9,269 nt of DNA from Opitutia bacterium. Lineage in GTDB: Bacteria; Verrucomicrobiota; Verrucomicrobiia; Opitutales; Coraliomargaritaceae. Under the pieces are notes generated by a model. That model ran no database searches, had not been told where the DNA came from, and saw only the letters and a program-made list of their open reading frames with translations. A program made the position numbers and the translations under genes. This document shows, piece by piece, positions 1 through 7,010 of this stretch (the first letter of the stretch is position 1; each line of letters begins with the position of its first letter). The stretch is taken from contig DOCS01000031.1 in assembly GCA_003503355.1 (NCBI GenBank), forward strand, positions 1-9,269, written 5' to 3'.

Positions 1-524
1 AGCCGTAGCGTGAAGCTTTAGCGAACGGACAGAACCCCAGCACCTCAGCGGCCTGCTGACTACGTGCTCTGTTTGGAATCGGTGGTGAGTGACGCGCCGG
101 TTCAAGCAGAGGCGGTGGTCGCCGGATTTAGTCGTCATCAAGTGATTGGCATTGGCGTGGATACCACAGGGTCCAGTCCGATTCCGGCGGATGAGACGAA
201 TCAAGCGATCGGAATCGAGGAGAAGAACGCGTTCTTGATGCAAACCTATGCAGATATTCTTGGACGCGAAATGTATAGGGCTGCTTCGCCGCAAACGTGC
301 GCGCGGGGCAGTGCAGTAGCTGCTCAGTAATTGCCGAGCTGGCATCAGGGGGGGCATGTCGACTTCGCCTCGGCTCAAGCTGCAATAACAGAGGGGCAAA
401 GACTGTGTGTAGCCCGAATACCGCACATGGCTCGATCTAAGACCGTCTCTACGCACTCGATGGGCAACTGCATGATGCCTTTGGCGGTATGAATGATTCG
501 GCTGCGTTGGGCAATGTAATGTAA
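1..524 (+). pseudogene. araB: Ribulokinase (AraB) remnant with internal deletion, stops and frameshift
   Basis: This is a decayed L-ribulokinase gene (FGGY sugar-kinase family; ATP-dependent phosphorylation of L-ribulose in arabinose use). The part from about position 31 reads like the AraB N-terminal region, with QRPADYV and then VIGIGVDTTGSSPIPADE at 145-198. Directly after it (about 199-320) comes sequence that belongs near the AraB C-terminus: AIGIEEKN, LMQTYADILGRE, SPQTCARGSAVAA. The junction at about 199-213 therefore removes the whole middle of the protein, roughly 300 residues judged from the usual length of about 550. Further lesions are in-frame stops at 19-21 and 328-330, a frameshift near 390, and a stop at 438-440. 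The last of these looks like a TAC-to-TAA change inside an expected I-Y-D-R-L-Y. C-terminal similarity continues through DRLYA and QLHDAFGG (441-488) to a stop at 522-524. An open frame at 64-330 (88 codons) survives inside it but is not a real gene. Bases 1-30 are assigned only weakly. Confidence 0.85.
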
Positions 525-541
525 TATTTACTCGCGATAAA

Positions 542-557
542 GGAGACAGCAGTCTCT
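542..557 (+). repeat. Small inverted repeat with an orphan AGGAG upstream of the ThuA gene
   Basis: GAGAC (543-547), loop AGCA and GTCTC (552-556) form a perfect 5-bp inverted repeat, and a G-T pair at 542/557 extends it. It overlaps AAAGGAG (539-545), a good Shine-Dalgarno core. No ATG, GTG or TTG lies at a usable distance, and the ThuA start is 44 bases downstream. It could be an operator half-site pair or a leader hairpin for the 590-4687 transcript, or it could be chance in a 65-bp gap (525-589). No convincing -35/-10 pair was found there. Confidence 0.3.
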
Positions 558-589
558 ACTAACATTAGCTATACACGATTAAATTAACT

Positions 590-1621
590 ATGAAAAAACT
601 AATCCTCAGCACTCTACTCGTCGCACAGTCGCTGTTCGCTGCACCGCTGGTCTATGAAGGCGACTCAGGCCCCGGGCAAGGAAGCCACATCGTTTTCATC
701 GCTGCCGACCAAGAATACCGTTCGGAAGAGACCCTGCCGGCCATCGCGCGTATTCTTGCCAAACATCATGGCTTCAAGTGCACCGTGTTGTTCTCGCTGG
801 ATACCGATGGAACGATCCACCCGGGGAAGAATCATATCCCGGGAATGGAGGCATTAAAGGATGCCGATTTGATGGTCAACTTCATGCGATTCCGTGATTT
901 GCCGGATGCACAGATGCAGCCACTCGAAGACTACCTGCTACGCGGGGGCTCAGTCCTTGGCCTGCGCACAGCTAGTCATGCCTTCAGGGTAAAGGTGCCC
1001 AATGCGACTTGGGAACGTTACCACTTTTTGACGAAGTCAAAAGACTACGACAGGGGCTTTGGCCGGCAGGTGCTCGGCGATGGCTGGTCGGGACATCATG
1101 GTCGCAATCATGTGATGTCCACTCGTATTAACATCTTACCCGCGTTTAAATCGCACCCCATCATGCGTGGTGTCGCGACGCCGTGGGCGATGGAAGGCGG
1201 CTACTGGCAGCTACCGGCAGGCAATTGCCAGGTGATGGCCTATGCGCAGCCACTGGTCGGCATGGATAAAGCGAGTGATGCCGTGACCGAACTGAAACCA
1301 GCACCCGCCTTTTGGACACGTGAGTACCAATGGGGCGAAGGTCAGCCTGGAAAGGCCGCTTATTTGGCGTATGGCGCTTCAGAAAGCCTAATGGATGACT
1401 GTTTCCGCCGTTTAATTGTCAATGCCTGCTTCGCGCTCAGCGGCCATGAAGCGGATATCCAAGCGGACCTGAACCTCGAGTTCGTCGGCGACTATAGCCC
1501 GAGCACCTTCAAAATAGGAAAGCACCTTGAAGGCGTGAAGCCCGCCATGCTGCAGGACTGGGAATCGCCCATTCCATCGGGAGCACAGCCACCGGCAGCA
1601 AAACAGCAGACACCAAAGTAA
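590..1621 (+). CDS. Secreted ThuA-like domain protein
   Basis: This 343-aa exported protein belongs to the ThuA-like family (class I glutamine amidotransferase-like fold, named after a trehalose-utilisation gene). It starts with a clear signal peptide: MKK, a hydrophobic stretch and a likely cut after SLFA (about residue 17), so it probably works in the periplasm or outside the cell. The first strand and nucleotide-binding-like loop are at HIVFIAADQEYRSEE (about 33-47). NFMRFRDLPD and the G-G-S-V-L-G-L-R-T segment (about 97-128) follow, then S-H-P-I-M (188-192), and the family's closing region, with W-T-R-E-Y and RRLIVNACFALSG, ends near residue 290. The tail is Pro/Gln/Lys-rich. The ATG at 590 is chosen because an in-frame stop lies at 566-568 and the signal peptide begins there. 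It has no nearby Shine-Dalgarno. The biochemical activity of secreted ThuA homologues in this phylum is not established; a role in carbohydrate turnover is inferred from the family and from the cytochrome/propeller gene 21 bp downstream. Confidence 0.85.
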   Translation: MKKLILSTLLVAQSLFAAPLVYEGDSGPGQGSHIVFIAADQEYRSEETLPAIARILAKHHGFKCTVLFSLDTDGTIHPGKNHIPGMEALKDADLMVNFMRFRDLPDAQMQPLEDYLLRGGSVLGLRTASHAFRVKVPNATWERYHFLTKSKDYDRGFGRQVLGDGWSGHHGRNHVMSTRINILPAFKSHPIMRGVATPWAMEGGYWQLPAGNCQVMAYAQPLVGMDKASDAVTELKPAPAFWTREYQWGEGQPGKAAYLAYGASESLMDDCFRRLIVNACFALSGHEADIQADLNLEFVGDYSPSTFKIGKHLEGVKPAMLQDWESPIPSGAQPPAAKQQTPK

Positions 1622-1642
1622 AGCCGCATTAATATACATTTA

Positions 1643-4600
1643 ATGGCCATCAAACTTCCAAAATCCGCGTTCAGGCTGGGACTCGCCCTACTCGGCTTGC
1701 TGAGCATTCACACTCAGCTCTCAGGCAAGGAAGTCGTCCTATTTGACGGAAAAAAACCCACACAGCTCAACTTGGTCAAAAACTGCCGATTTGAGAATAC
1801 TCTCCTCATCGGCAAAGGCAGAAGTACCTACCAAAGCATTGAATCATACACTAATTTTGAAATTCGGTTGAAATTTCGCCATACGGGGCAACCGAAGCCC
1901 AAAAGACCCCGAGTTTTCATCAACCGTACCCATGTAAAACTGGCCAACGCAAAGCATGGAGAGTGGCAAGAACTGCATGCCACTTTCCGTAAAATGCCCG
2001 GAGAACAATCAGTCCTGCACCAACCAGCACTGAACGACTCGAAATACACCGGCGACGTTAAGCGCTTCAGCGAGGAGAACATCAAAGCGCTGGATGAATA
2101 TGAGATCGATGCCCACGGCTGGGTCGTCGGCGATGCCCAACCGCTGGTGATTGTCAGTGATCAAGATATCGAGATTGCGCGCCTTTCCATTCGTCCACTC
2201 GATCCACTGAGCCCTCGTAAATATCTCAGTCAACAGGGCGAAGCGCTGGCTGACTTTGCCCTGCAAGGCAAAAAAATCTACAGCAACAATTGCGCGTCTT
2301 GCCATGGAGACGGCACGGGACCCGCATTGTCACCGGTCATGCGGAGCTTTGCGCTGGATCCAATGCAAAATGGCAGCGACCGCATGAGTCTCTACAATAC
2401 GCTGACGCACGGCTATAAGCTGATGGCCGCGGCGCGACAACTCAATGACACCCAACGACACCAAGTCGCCGCGTATCTAAGTGAAGTACTTTTCAAGGAG
2501 CACAACCCTTCTCAATACAAGCCGATCACCGCGAAATATATCGAGACGCTGCCATTCCCGCTCTACACTGCCAGCGAACAGTTCAGCCGTGCCAATAAAC
2601 CCGAAGACCAACGGCTTCAGGAGAATGGCCGCTTCCGCAAGCATGGCCCCGTATTAGTCGATCACTACGGAGAGGATTACCGCAATGCGATCAACATCAT
2701 TCTCGATGATGAGTATGCGACATCCTACGATCTCTACACCATGAACCAAATCGATGTGCGCAGCGGCGGCTTCCTAAACAAGCTAAGCAGCCAACACTAC
2801 AAGCCACGCCCCAGTTCCATTACACTGCCCGCAGGCAAACCGATCCAAACGATCGGCAACTGGAAATGGCTCAACCATGAGCAGCCTCGCCACCAGGGGC
2901 ACTACATCAACGGCAACCAGGCGATTTTGTCCTACCAGATCAACAAGCGCGACATCCTCGAAATGCCAACGGTCGAGCGAAAAGACAAAAAGACCGCCTT
3001 TCTACAACAACTAAAAATCGGCCCAGGCTCGCAAGCGCTGCAAATTGCAATCGCACCTCAAACAGTCGACACACCGTCCAACCTGCCGGCAGACGCTCAA
3101 GTTATTTCAGCGTCGGACCGTCACTTCACGGTAAAGGCGATTGGCCAGACCAGTGCGTTGAGCTGGGTGGTGATCAAGGGGCAGCGGTGCCTCAATATCG
3201 CCGCCTCCGACAGCCCGATTGAATTCACCATCGCACGCGCGCCGGGCAAGGATGCGCTCGCCCTGATTGACAGCCTCAAGCAAGGTGCCCCACTCGACGC
3301 GCTGATTGAGGGCGGACAGCGCAACTGGCCCAAAACCTTCACGGTCCAGGGCAAGCGCTCCTCGGAGAAGAGCAGCTATGTCATGGATACCATCCCATTG
3401 CCCTTTGATAATGACTACAACCTCTGGCTGCGCACCACAGGCGTCGACTTTGATCAGGCAGGTAATGCCTACATAACCACTTATGGTGGCGACGTATGGA
3501 AAGTCTCCGGCATCGATACTGAGCTCAAAGAAGTCACTTGGTCAGTCTACGCATCCGGGCTCTATGAGACCTTCGGCATTAAAGTGGTCGACGGCCTGGT
3601 TTACGTGACCACACACAACGGTATCGTGCGACTGCATGACCTCAATGCCGACGGAGAGGCCGACTACTATGAACAGTTTTTTACCGATCCCGAAATTTCC
3701 AATCATTGGCATGGCTACAACTTTGACCTAATCCGCGATTCAAAGGGTTCCTTCTACTATGCGAAAAATGGACAATTCACTGATATCAAGATGGAAGGCG
3801 GCGCCTTAAAAGTCGCACCGGATGGCCGCAGCTACACAGTATTTGCCACAGGATTCCGAACACCCAACGGCATGGGTCTATTACCCGGAGATCGCATTAC
3901 TTACGGCGAAAACCAGGGGCAATACGTTCCAGCAGGCAAGATTTCATTCGTCGAACAAGGCAAGTGGTATGGTGGAGCCGTCAACAGCAGTGCCAAAGAT
4001 CGCGTGCCCGAATTGCCCCTCATCTGGCTACCGCAAGACGTCGACAACTCCTGCGGCGCTCAACTCTGGATCGATGATTCACGCTTCGGCCCCTATGCCA
4101 ACCAACTGATGCATACTGGTTGCGGCAACGGAACGGCGATGATGGTCTTCATTGATGAACAAGCACCCACACCGCAAGCAGCCGTTCAGCCCTTCCCCTT
4201 CAAATTCGAAAGCGGCGTCATGCGCCTCGCAATCAATCCCACTGACGGTCAGGTTTACCTGACCGGTACCCGCGGTTGGGGCGTCGACGTGCAGAAGGAC
4301 GGTTGCTTGCAGCGCATCCGCTATTGCGGCGCAGTCGAACCGCTGCTCGTCGAAGTCTCCACCAATAAAGATAGCATTACGCTGCACTTCGACTCCGCAA
4401 TTAACGCGGCCGCACTCAATGCAGCGGCATTCAAAGTCAGCGCATGGAACTATAAGCGTACCTCAGCGTATGGCTCCAAAGACTACAAGCCGAGCGCTCC
4501 AGAACAAATCGGTCGGGACACTTGGGCGGTCAGTGATGTCGAGGTCAGTCAAAGCGGCACCGCGGTCTCCATTAAGCTGCCCGAAATGATGCCCGCGCAT

Positions 4601-4687
4601 CAAGTCAAAGTCGAATATGCCATCCCCTTCAAATCGGGCGCGGCACTGAAAAAGACCGTCCACCTGACGATCCATCCACTTCCTTAG
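1643..4687 (+). CDS. Large secreted cytochrome c / beta-propeller protein (PVC-type, DUF6797-like)
   Basis: This 1014-aa exported multidomain protein has a signal peptide at residues 1 to about 28 (Lys/Arg start, then a Leu-rich core ending H-T-Q-L-S-G). Residues 30-190 look like a degenerate DUF1080-type beta sandwich (VVLFDGK; NFEIRLKFR). A cytochrome c module covers about 205-285, with one haem motif C217-A-S-C220-H221 and a probable distal ligand Met261. Residues 300-560 resemble the uncharacterised DUF6797-type region of Planctomycetes and Verrucomicrobia; I recall this family but could not check the match. Residues 585-880 read as a sugar-dehydrogenase/NHL-like propeller (GVDFDQAGNAYITTYGGDVW, GFRTPNGMG, YGENQGQYVP). 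A beta domain (888-1014) closes the protein. It probably passes electrons from oxidation of a sugar or other organic substrate to the respiratory chain, but the substrate is unknown and no cofactor site is certain. Only 21 AT-rich bases separate it from the ThuA gene, so the two are probably co-transcribed. The ATG at 1643 lacks a Shine-Dalgarno. Confidence 0.85.
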   Translation: MAIKLPKSAFRLGLALLGLLSIHTQLSGKEVVLFDGKKPTQLNLVKNCRFENTLLIGKGRSTYQSIESYTNFEIRLKFRHTGQPKPKRPRVFINRTHVKLANAKHGEWQELHATFRKMPGEQSVLHQPALNDSKYTGDVKRFSEENIKALDEYEIDAHGWVVGDAQPLVIVSDQDIEIARLSIRPLDPLSPRKYLSQQGEALADFALQGKKIYSNNCASCHGDGTGPALSPVMRSFALDPMQNGSDRMSLYNTLTHGYKLMAAARQLNDTQRHQVAAYLSEVLFKEHNPSQYKPITAKYIETLPFPLYTASEQFSRANKPEDQRLQENGRFRKHGPVLVDHYGEDYRNAINIILDDEYATSYDLYTMNQIDVRSGGFLNKLSSQHYKPRPSSITLPAGKPIQTIGNWKWLNHEQPRHQGHYINGNQAILSYQINKRDILEMPTVERKDKKTAFLQQLKIGPGSQALQIAIAPQTVDTPSNLPADAQVISASDRHFTVKAIGQTSALSWVVIKGQRCLNIAASDSPIEFTIARAPGKDALALIDSLKQGAPLDALIEGGQRNWPKTFTVQGKRSSEKSSYVMDTIPLPFDNDYNLWLRTTGVDFDQAGNAYITTYGGDVWKVSGIDTELKEVTWSVYASGLYETFGIKVVDGLVYVTTHNGIVRLHDLNADGEADYYEQFFTDPEISNHWHGYNFDLIRDSKGSFYYAKNGQFTDIKMEGGALKVAPDGRSYTVFATGFRTPNGMGLLPGDRITYGENQGQYVPAGKISFVEQGKWYGGAVNSSAKDRVPELPLIWLPQDVDNSCGAQLWIDDSRFGPYANQLMHTGCGNGTAMMVFIDEQAPTPQAAVQPFPFKFESGVMRLAINPTDGQVYLTGTRGWGVDVQKDGCLQRIRYCGAVEPLLVEVSTNKDSITLHFDSAINAAALNAAAFKVSAWNYKRTSAYGSKDYKPSAPEQIGRDTWAVSDVEVSQSGTAVSIKLPEMMPAHQVKVEYAIPFKSGAALKKTVHLTIHPLP

Positions 4688-4699
4688 CCCACAAGGGCT
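4686..4699 (+). terminator. Weak stem-loop at the end of the cytochrome/propeller gene
   Basis: AGCCC (4686-4690), loop ACAA and GGGCT (4695-4699) make a 5-bp GC-rich hairpin overlapping the TAG stop at 4685-4687. The following CACTTATT is not a real T-tract, so at best this is a weak terminator or an mRNA 3'-end stabiliser. Confidence 0.25.
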
Positions 4700-4723
4700 C
4701 ACTTATTGACACGATTCGTCGCC

Positions 4724-4739
4724 TCTGGATAACTCCAGA
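4724..4739 (+). promoter_or_regulatory. Hairpin directly before the first gene of the ebo operon
   Basis: TCTGGA (4724-4729), loop TAAC and TCCAGA (4734-4739) form a perfect 6-bp stem with a 4-base loop ending two bases before the ATG at 4742. There is no T-tract, so it is not an ordinary terminator. In RNA it would occupy the place where a ribosome binding site belongs and could limit initiation of the first gene. As DNA it could be a small operator. No Shine-Dalgarno is visible in front of this start. Confidence 0.35.
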
Positions 4740-4741
4740 CT

Positions 4742-5008
4742 ATGCCCCCCGAGACAACCAATACACTCGACCTCTACTTTGGAGATGCGCGCTCGAAACT
4801 GATCGACCTGGGTGCTTTCATGGATCGTGTCGAACGCAACGGTGACACCGAAGACTTCCGCTATCAGGCCTTCCTCAAAGCACTCGAAGCGGTCAAACAA
4901 GCGCCGCGGGCAGAAAGCGTCCTGCGCAGCTTGAGCGACCCCACCGATGAACCTGTCGCCAAAGCAGGCAGCGGCCCTGCAATCGGCGCTTGGAAGGGCT
5001 TAGTATAA
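4742..5008 (+). CDS. Small 88-aa protein of unknown function, first gene of the ebo operon
   Basis: This predicted soluble protein has no signal peptide or membrane segment. Its sequence is mostly helix-forming and charged: a first helix near residues 9-31 (Y-F-G-D-A-R-S-K-L-I-D-L-G-A-F-M-D-R-V-E-R), a second near 38-53 (DFRYQAFLKALEAVKQ), a third with ESVLRSLSD, and a Gly/Ala-rich tail that includes D-E-P-V-A-K-A and ends A-W-K-G-L-V. I see no catalytic motif. It occupies the place of eboA, but it is far shorter than EboA as I know it (over 200 aa) and I see no similarity to EboA, so I do not give it that name. Its TAA stop shares one base with the ATG of the next gene (TAATG at 5006-5010), which ties it to the ebo operon. 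Its C-rich coding style resembles the upstream gene more than the ebo genes. It may be a helper or scaffold protein for this version of the pathway; that is inference. Confidence 0.75.
   Translation: MPPETTNTLDLYFGDARSKLIDLGAFMDRVERNGDTEDFRYQAFLKALEAVKQAPRAESVLRSLSDPTDEPVAKAGSGPAIGAWKGLV
4992..4998 (+). promoter_or_regulatory. Ribosome binding site for eboB
   Basis: GGAAGGG lies 9 bases before the ATG at 5008 and inside the last codons of the preceding gene. It is the only clear Shine-Dalgarno at correct spacing in the operon. It favours the ATG at 5008 over an in-frame TTG at 4990. Confidence 0.6.
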
Positions 5009-5817
5009 TGCGCTATATTGAGCCACACGCACATATGGTCAGCCGCACCACGGATGACTATACCGCCCTAGTTATGGCAGGCTGTAAAGCGGTCTGTGAG
5101 CCCGCGTTTTGGGCAGGCTTTGATCGCAGTTCCGTACATGGGTTTCGTGACTATTTCTGCCAACTGACGGACTATGAACCGCGCCGGGCTGCGAAATTCC
5201 AATTGCCTCATTATAGCTGGATTTGCATCAACGCCAAAGAAGCGGAGGACCCTGTTTTTGCAAATGAGGTGATCGAATTGATTCCAGAGTTTTTGCAGCG
5301 TCAAAATGTGCTCGGAGTCGGCGAGATCGGTCTCAACAAAAACAGCGTGAATGAAGTCGCGATCTTTGAGAAACAAGTAGCCCTTGCGATTGAGCACGAT
5401 CAATTAATTTTAGTCCATACCCCTCACCTTGAGGATAAACTGAAAGGCACACGATTGATTTTAGATATTCTAAAATCGCACCAGGGCCTCGATCCAAATC
5501 GTGTGCTGATTGATCATGTCGAGGAGCACACCATTCGCCAGGTATTGGATCAAGGATTCTGGGGAGGCATTACGCTCTACCCTGAATCGAAATGCACGCC
5601 GCCACGCGCTGTGGACATGCTCGAGCACTATGGTGATACCAATCGTTTATGGATGAACTCTGCCTGTGATTGGGGCGTAAGCGATCCCTTGGCCTTACCG
5701 AAAGCGATCTTGGAATTGCGTCGACGTGGTTTTTCGGAGACCGCGATTGATCGTTTTGTGTATCAGAATCCGGTCGAATTCCTATCGCAAAGCCCTAACT
5801 TCGTGGTTCCAGAATGA
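5008..5817 (+). CDS. eboB: EboB, TatD-like metal-dependent hydrolase
   Basis: This 269-aa cytoplasmic amidohydrolase-superfamily protein is the TatD-like member of the ebo cluster. The expected metal site is visible: the H7-A-H9 pair in EPHAHM after the first strand, E106 in GVGEIGLN, H137 in LVHTPH, H170 in IDHVEEH and D221 in SACDWG. That is the full ligand set of TatD-type hydrolases with two metal ions, so it is probably catalytically active. The length matches the family. Its substrate in the ebo pathway is not established; a phosphodiester, lactone or similar bond is possible. The start at 5008 is supported by GGAAGGG at 4992-4998 and by the TAATG overlap with the preceding gene; the TTG at 4990 would add six residues before EPHAHM. 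Its stop overlaps the next start in ATGA (5814-5817), which points to coupled translation. Assignment to EboB rather than a DNA-repair TatD rests on both motif style and neighbours. Confidence 0.9.
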   Translation: MRYIEPHAHMVSRTTDDYTALVMAGCKAVCEPAFWAGFDRSSVHGFRDYFCQLTDYEPRRAAKFQLPHYSWICINAKEAEDPVFANEVIELIPEFLQRQNVLGVGEIGLNKNSVNEVAIFEKQVALAIEHDQLILVHTPHLEDKLKGTRLILDILKSHQGLDPNRVLIDHVEEHTIRQVLDQGFWGGITLYPESKCTPPRAVDMLEHYGDTNRLWMNSACDWGVSDPLALPKAILELRRRGFSETAIDRFVYQNPVEFLSQSPNFVVPE

Positions 5818-7010
5818 AGTACACAGGCAACATTCATCTCGCCTATTGCACCAATATTCATCGCGGAGAAAATTGGGAGACCACGTTTCGCAGCTTAAAA
5901 GACTATACGCTGGCGGTTCGCAAGCGAGTCTGCCCCGTCGATCAACCGTACGCGATCGGCTTACGGCTGAGTGAACTAGCAGCACGTGAGCTTTCGGTGC
6001 CCGCATGCTTGCACGCGTTTAAGGACTGGCTGCGCGTGCACAACTGCTACGTGTTCACGATCAACGGATTTCCCTATGGTGATTTTCATGCCGTGCGCGT
6101 CAAAGAGCAGGTCTACGCGCCGGATTGGACGACTCCGCAGCGACTGGCATATACTAAGTTGCTGTTTACAATATTGGCTGAGCTGGTGCCAGAGGGCGTC
6201 GCCGGCAGCGTGAGCACCGTGCCTGGGTCCTTTAAGGCATTTATCAGTGATCCTGCTCAGGTCGATCAAATGTTGGATCACCTGTTGGACTGCGCGGACT
6301 TTTTGGCCGAACTCAGCGCGCAACACGGCACCAGGTTTCATCTAGGATTAGAGCCTGAACCGTTCGGCTACTTGGAAAACACCGCGGAGGTCGTGGCGTT
6401 TTTCGAGCGCTTGAAGGCGCGAGCGAAGCACCCCGAGCATGTCTCTCGGCATATCGGCGTTAATTATGACACCTGCCATCTAGCGATCCAATACGAGCAC
6501 CCGATGGAAAGCCTACAGCAGTTGCAGTCGCATGGCATCCTACTGAGCAAGTTGCATCTCAGCGCTGCGTTAAAAGTCGTTCCCACACCAGAGGCACGTG
6601 CGGAGCTCAATAAGTACCTCGATCCCGTGTACTTACACCAAGTGGTTGCGCTCAAGGCGGATGGCGACACCACTGAGCGCGTCGCAGATTTAGACGAAGC
6701 GTTAAAATGGGATGAAACGGTGGTCGCCGCACATCAGGAATGGCGTGTGCATTTTCATGTCCCCCTCCAAACTGCACCAGGATTCGGCATGGATACCACG
6801 GTCGATCATTTGATCGGCACCTTGGATTATTTAGCACAGCATCCGAGTTGTTGTGAACACCTTGAAATTGAGACCTATACTTGGGAGGTGTTGCCCCCAG
6901 AATTGAAAGCTAACAGTGTGGTCGAGCAGATCGTCGCCGAGTATCAATGGACCACAGCCGCGTTGGAACAACGTGCTCTGAGCGCGTGTGGCGATTCGAC
7001 TCGGACATGA
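5814..7010 (+). CDS. eboE: EboE, xylose-isomerase-like TIM-barrel protein
   Basis: This 398-aa protein is the EboE 'metabolite traffic' member, related to xylose isomerase/AP-endonuclease-type TIM barrels. Barrel-strand motifs appear in order: IGLRLS (about 48-53), T-I-N84-G-F-P-Y-G-D-F-H92, LGLEPEPFG with E180 and E182, GVNYDTCHLA with D219 and H222, KLHLSAA with H248, HFHVPL with H313 and H315, and E353 in EIETYTW. Acids and histidines at strand ends are what this fold uses to hold a divalent metal. A sugar-type isomerase or epimerase reaction is therefore plausible, but the real substrate is unknown. There is no signal peptide or membrane segment. The start codon overlaps the eboB stop (ATGA) and its own stop overlaps the eboC start (ATGA at 7007-7010). 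No Shine-Dalgarno precedes it, so it depends on translational coupling. Confidence 0.9.
   Translation: MKYTGNIHLAYCTNIHRGENWETTFRSLKDYTLAVRKRVCPVDQPYAIGLRLSELAARELSVPACLHAFKDWLRVHNCYVFTINGFPYGDFHAVRVKEQVYAPDWTTPQRLAYTKLLFTILAELVPEGVAGSVSTVPGSFKAFISDPAQVDQMLDHLLDCADFLAELSAQHGTRFHLGLEPEPFGYLENTAEVVAFFERLKARAKHPEHVSRHIGVNYDTCHLAIQYEHPMESLQQLQSHGILLSKLHLSAALKVVPTPEARAELNKYLDPVYLHQVVALKADGDTTERVADLDEALKWDETVVAAHQEWRVHFHVPLQTAPGFGMDTTVDHLIGTLDYLAQHPSCCEHLEIETYTWEVLPPELKANSVVEQIVAEYQWTTAALEQRALSACGDSTRT

Noticed and set aside
64..330. Open frame of 88 codons as a real small gene
   Set aside because: It fuses two distant parts of ribulokinase, and similarity continues past both ends through stops and a frameshift; it is part of a pseudogene.
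1622..1642. AT-rich near-palindrome (ATTAA...TTAAT) between the ThuA and cytochrome/propeller genes as a promoter or operator
   Set aside because: Only 21 bases long, low complexity and imperfect; the simplest reading is an intergenic spacer within one transcript.
4079..4387. Minus-strand open frames inside the large gene and elsewhere
   Set aside because: They overlap strongly supported + strand genes, have no recognisable domains and follow from codon composition.
4990..5007. TTG start for eboB
   Set aside because: GGAAGGG is placed for ATG 5008, and EPHAHM should be close to the N-terminus.
4742..5008. Calling this gene eboA by position
   Set aside because: It is much shorter than EboA and no EboA-like motif is visible; only its place in the operon supports the name.
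6947..7006. Longer eboC from the upstream ATG
   Set aside because: The 20 extra residues lie inside eboE and do not look like a UbiA N-terminus; ATG 7007 gives the ATGA junction used elsewhere in the operon.
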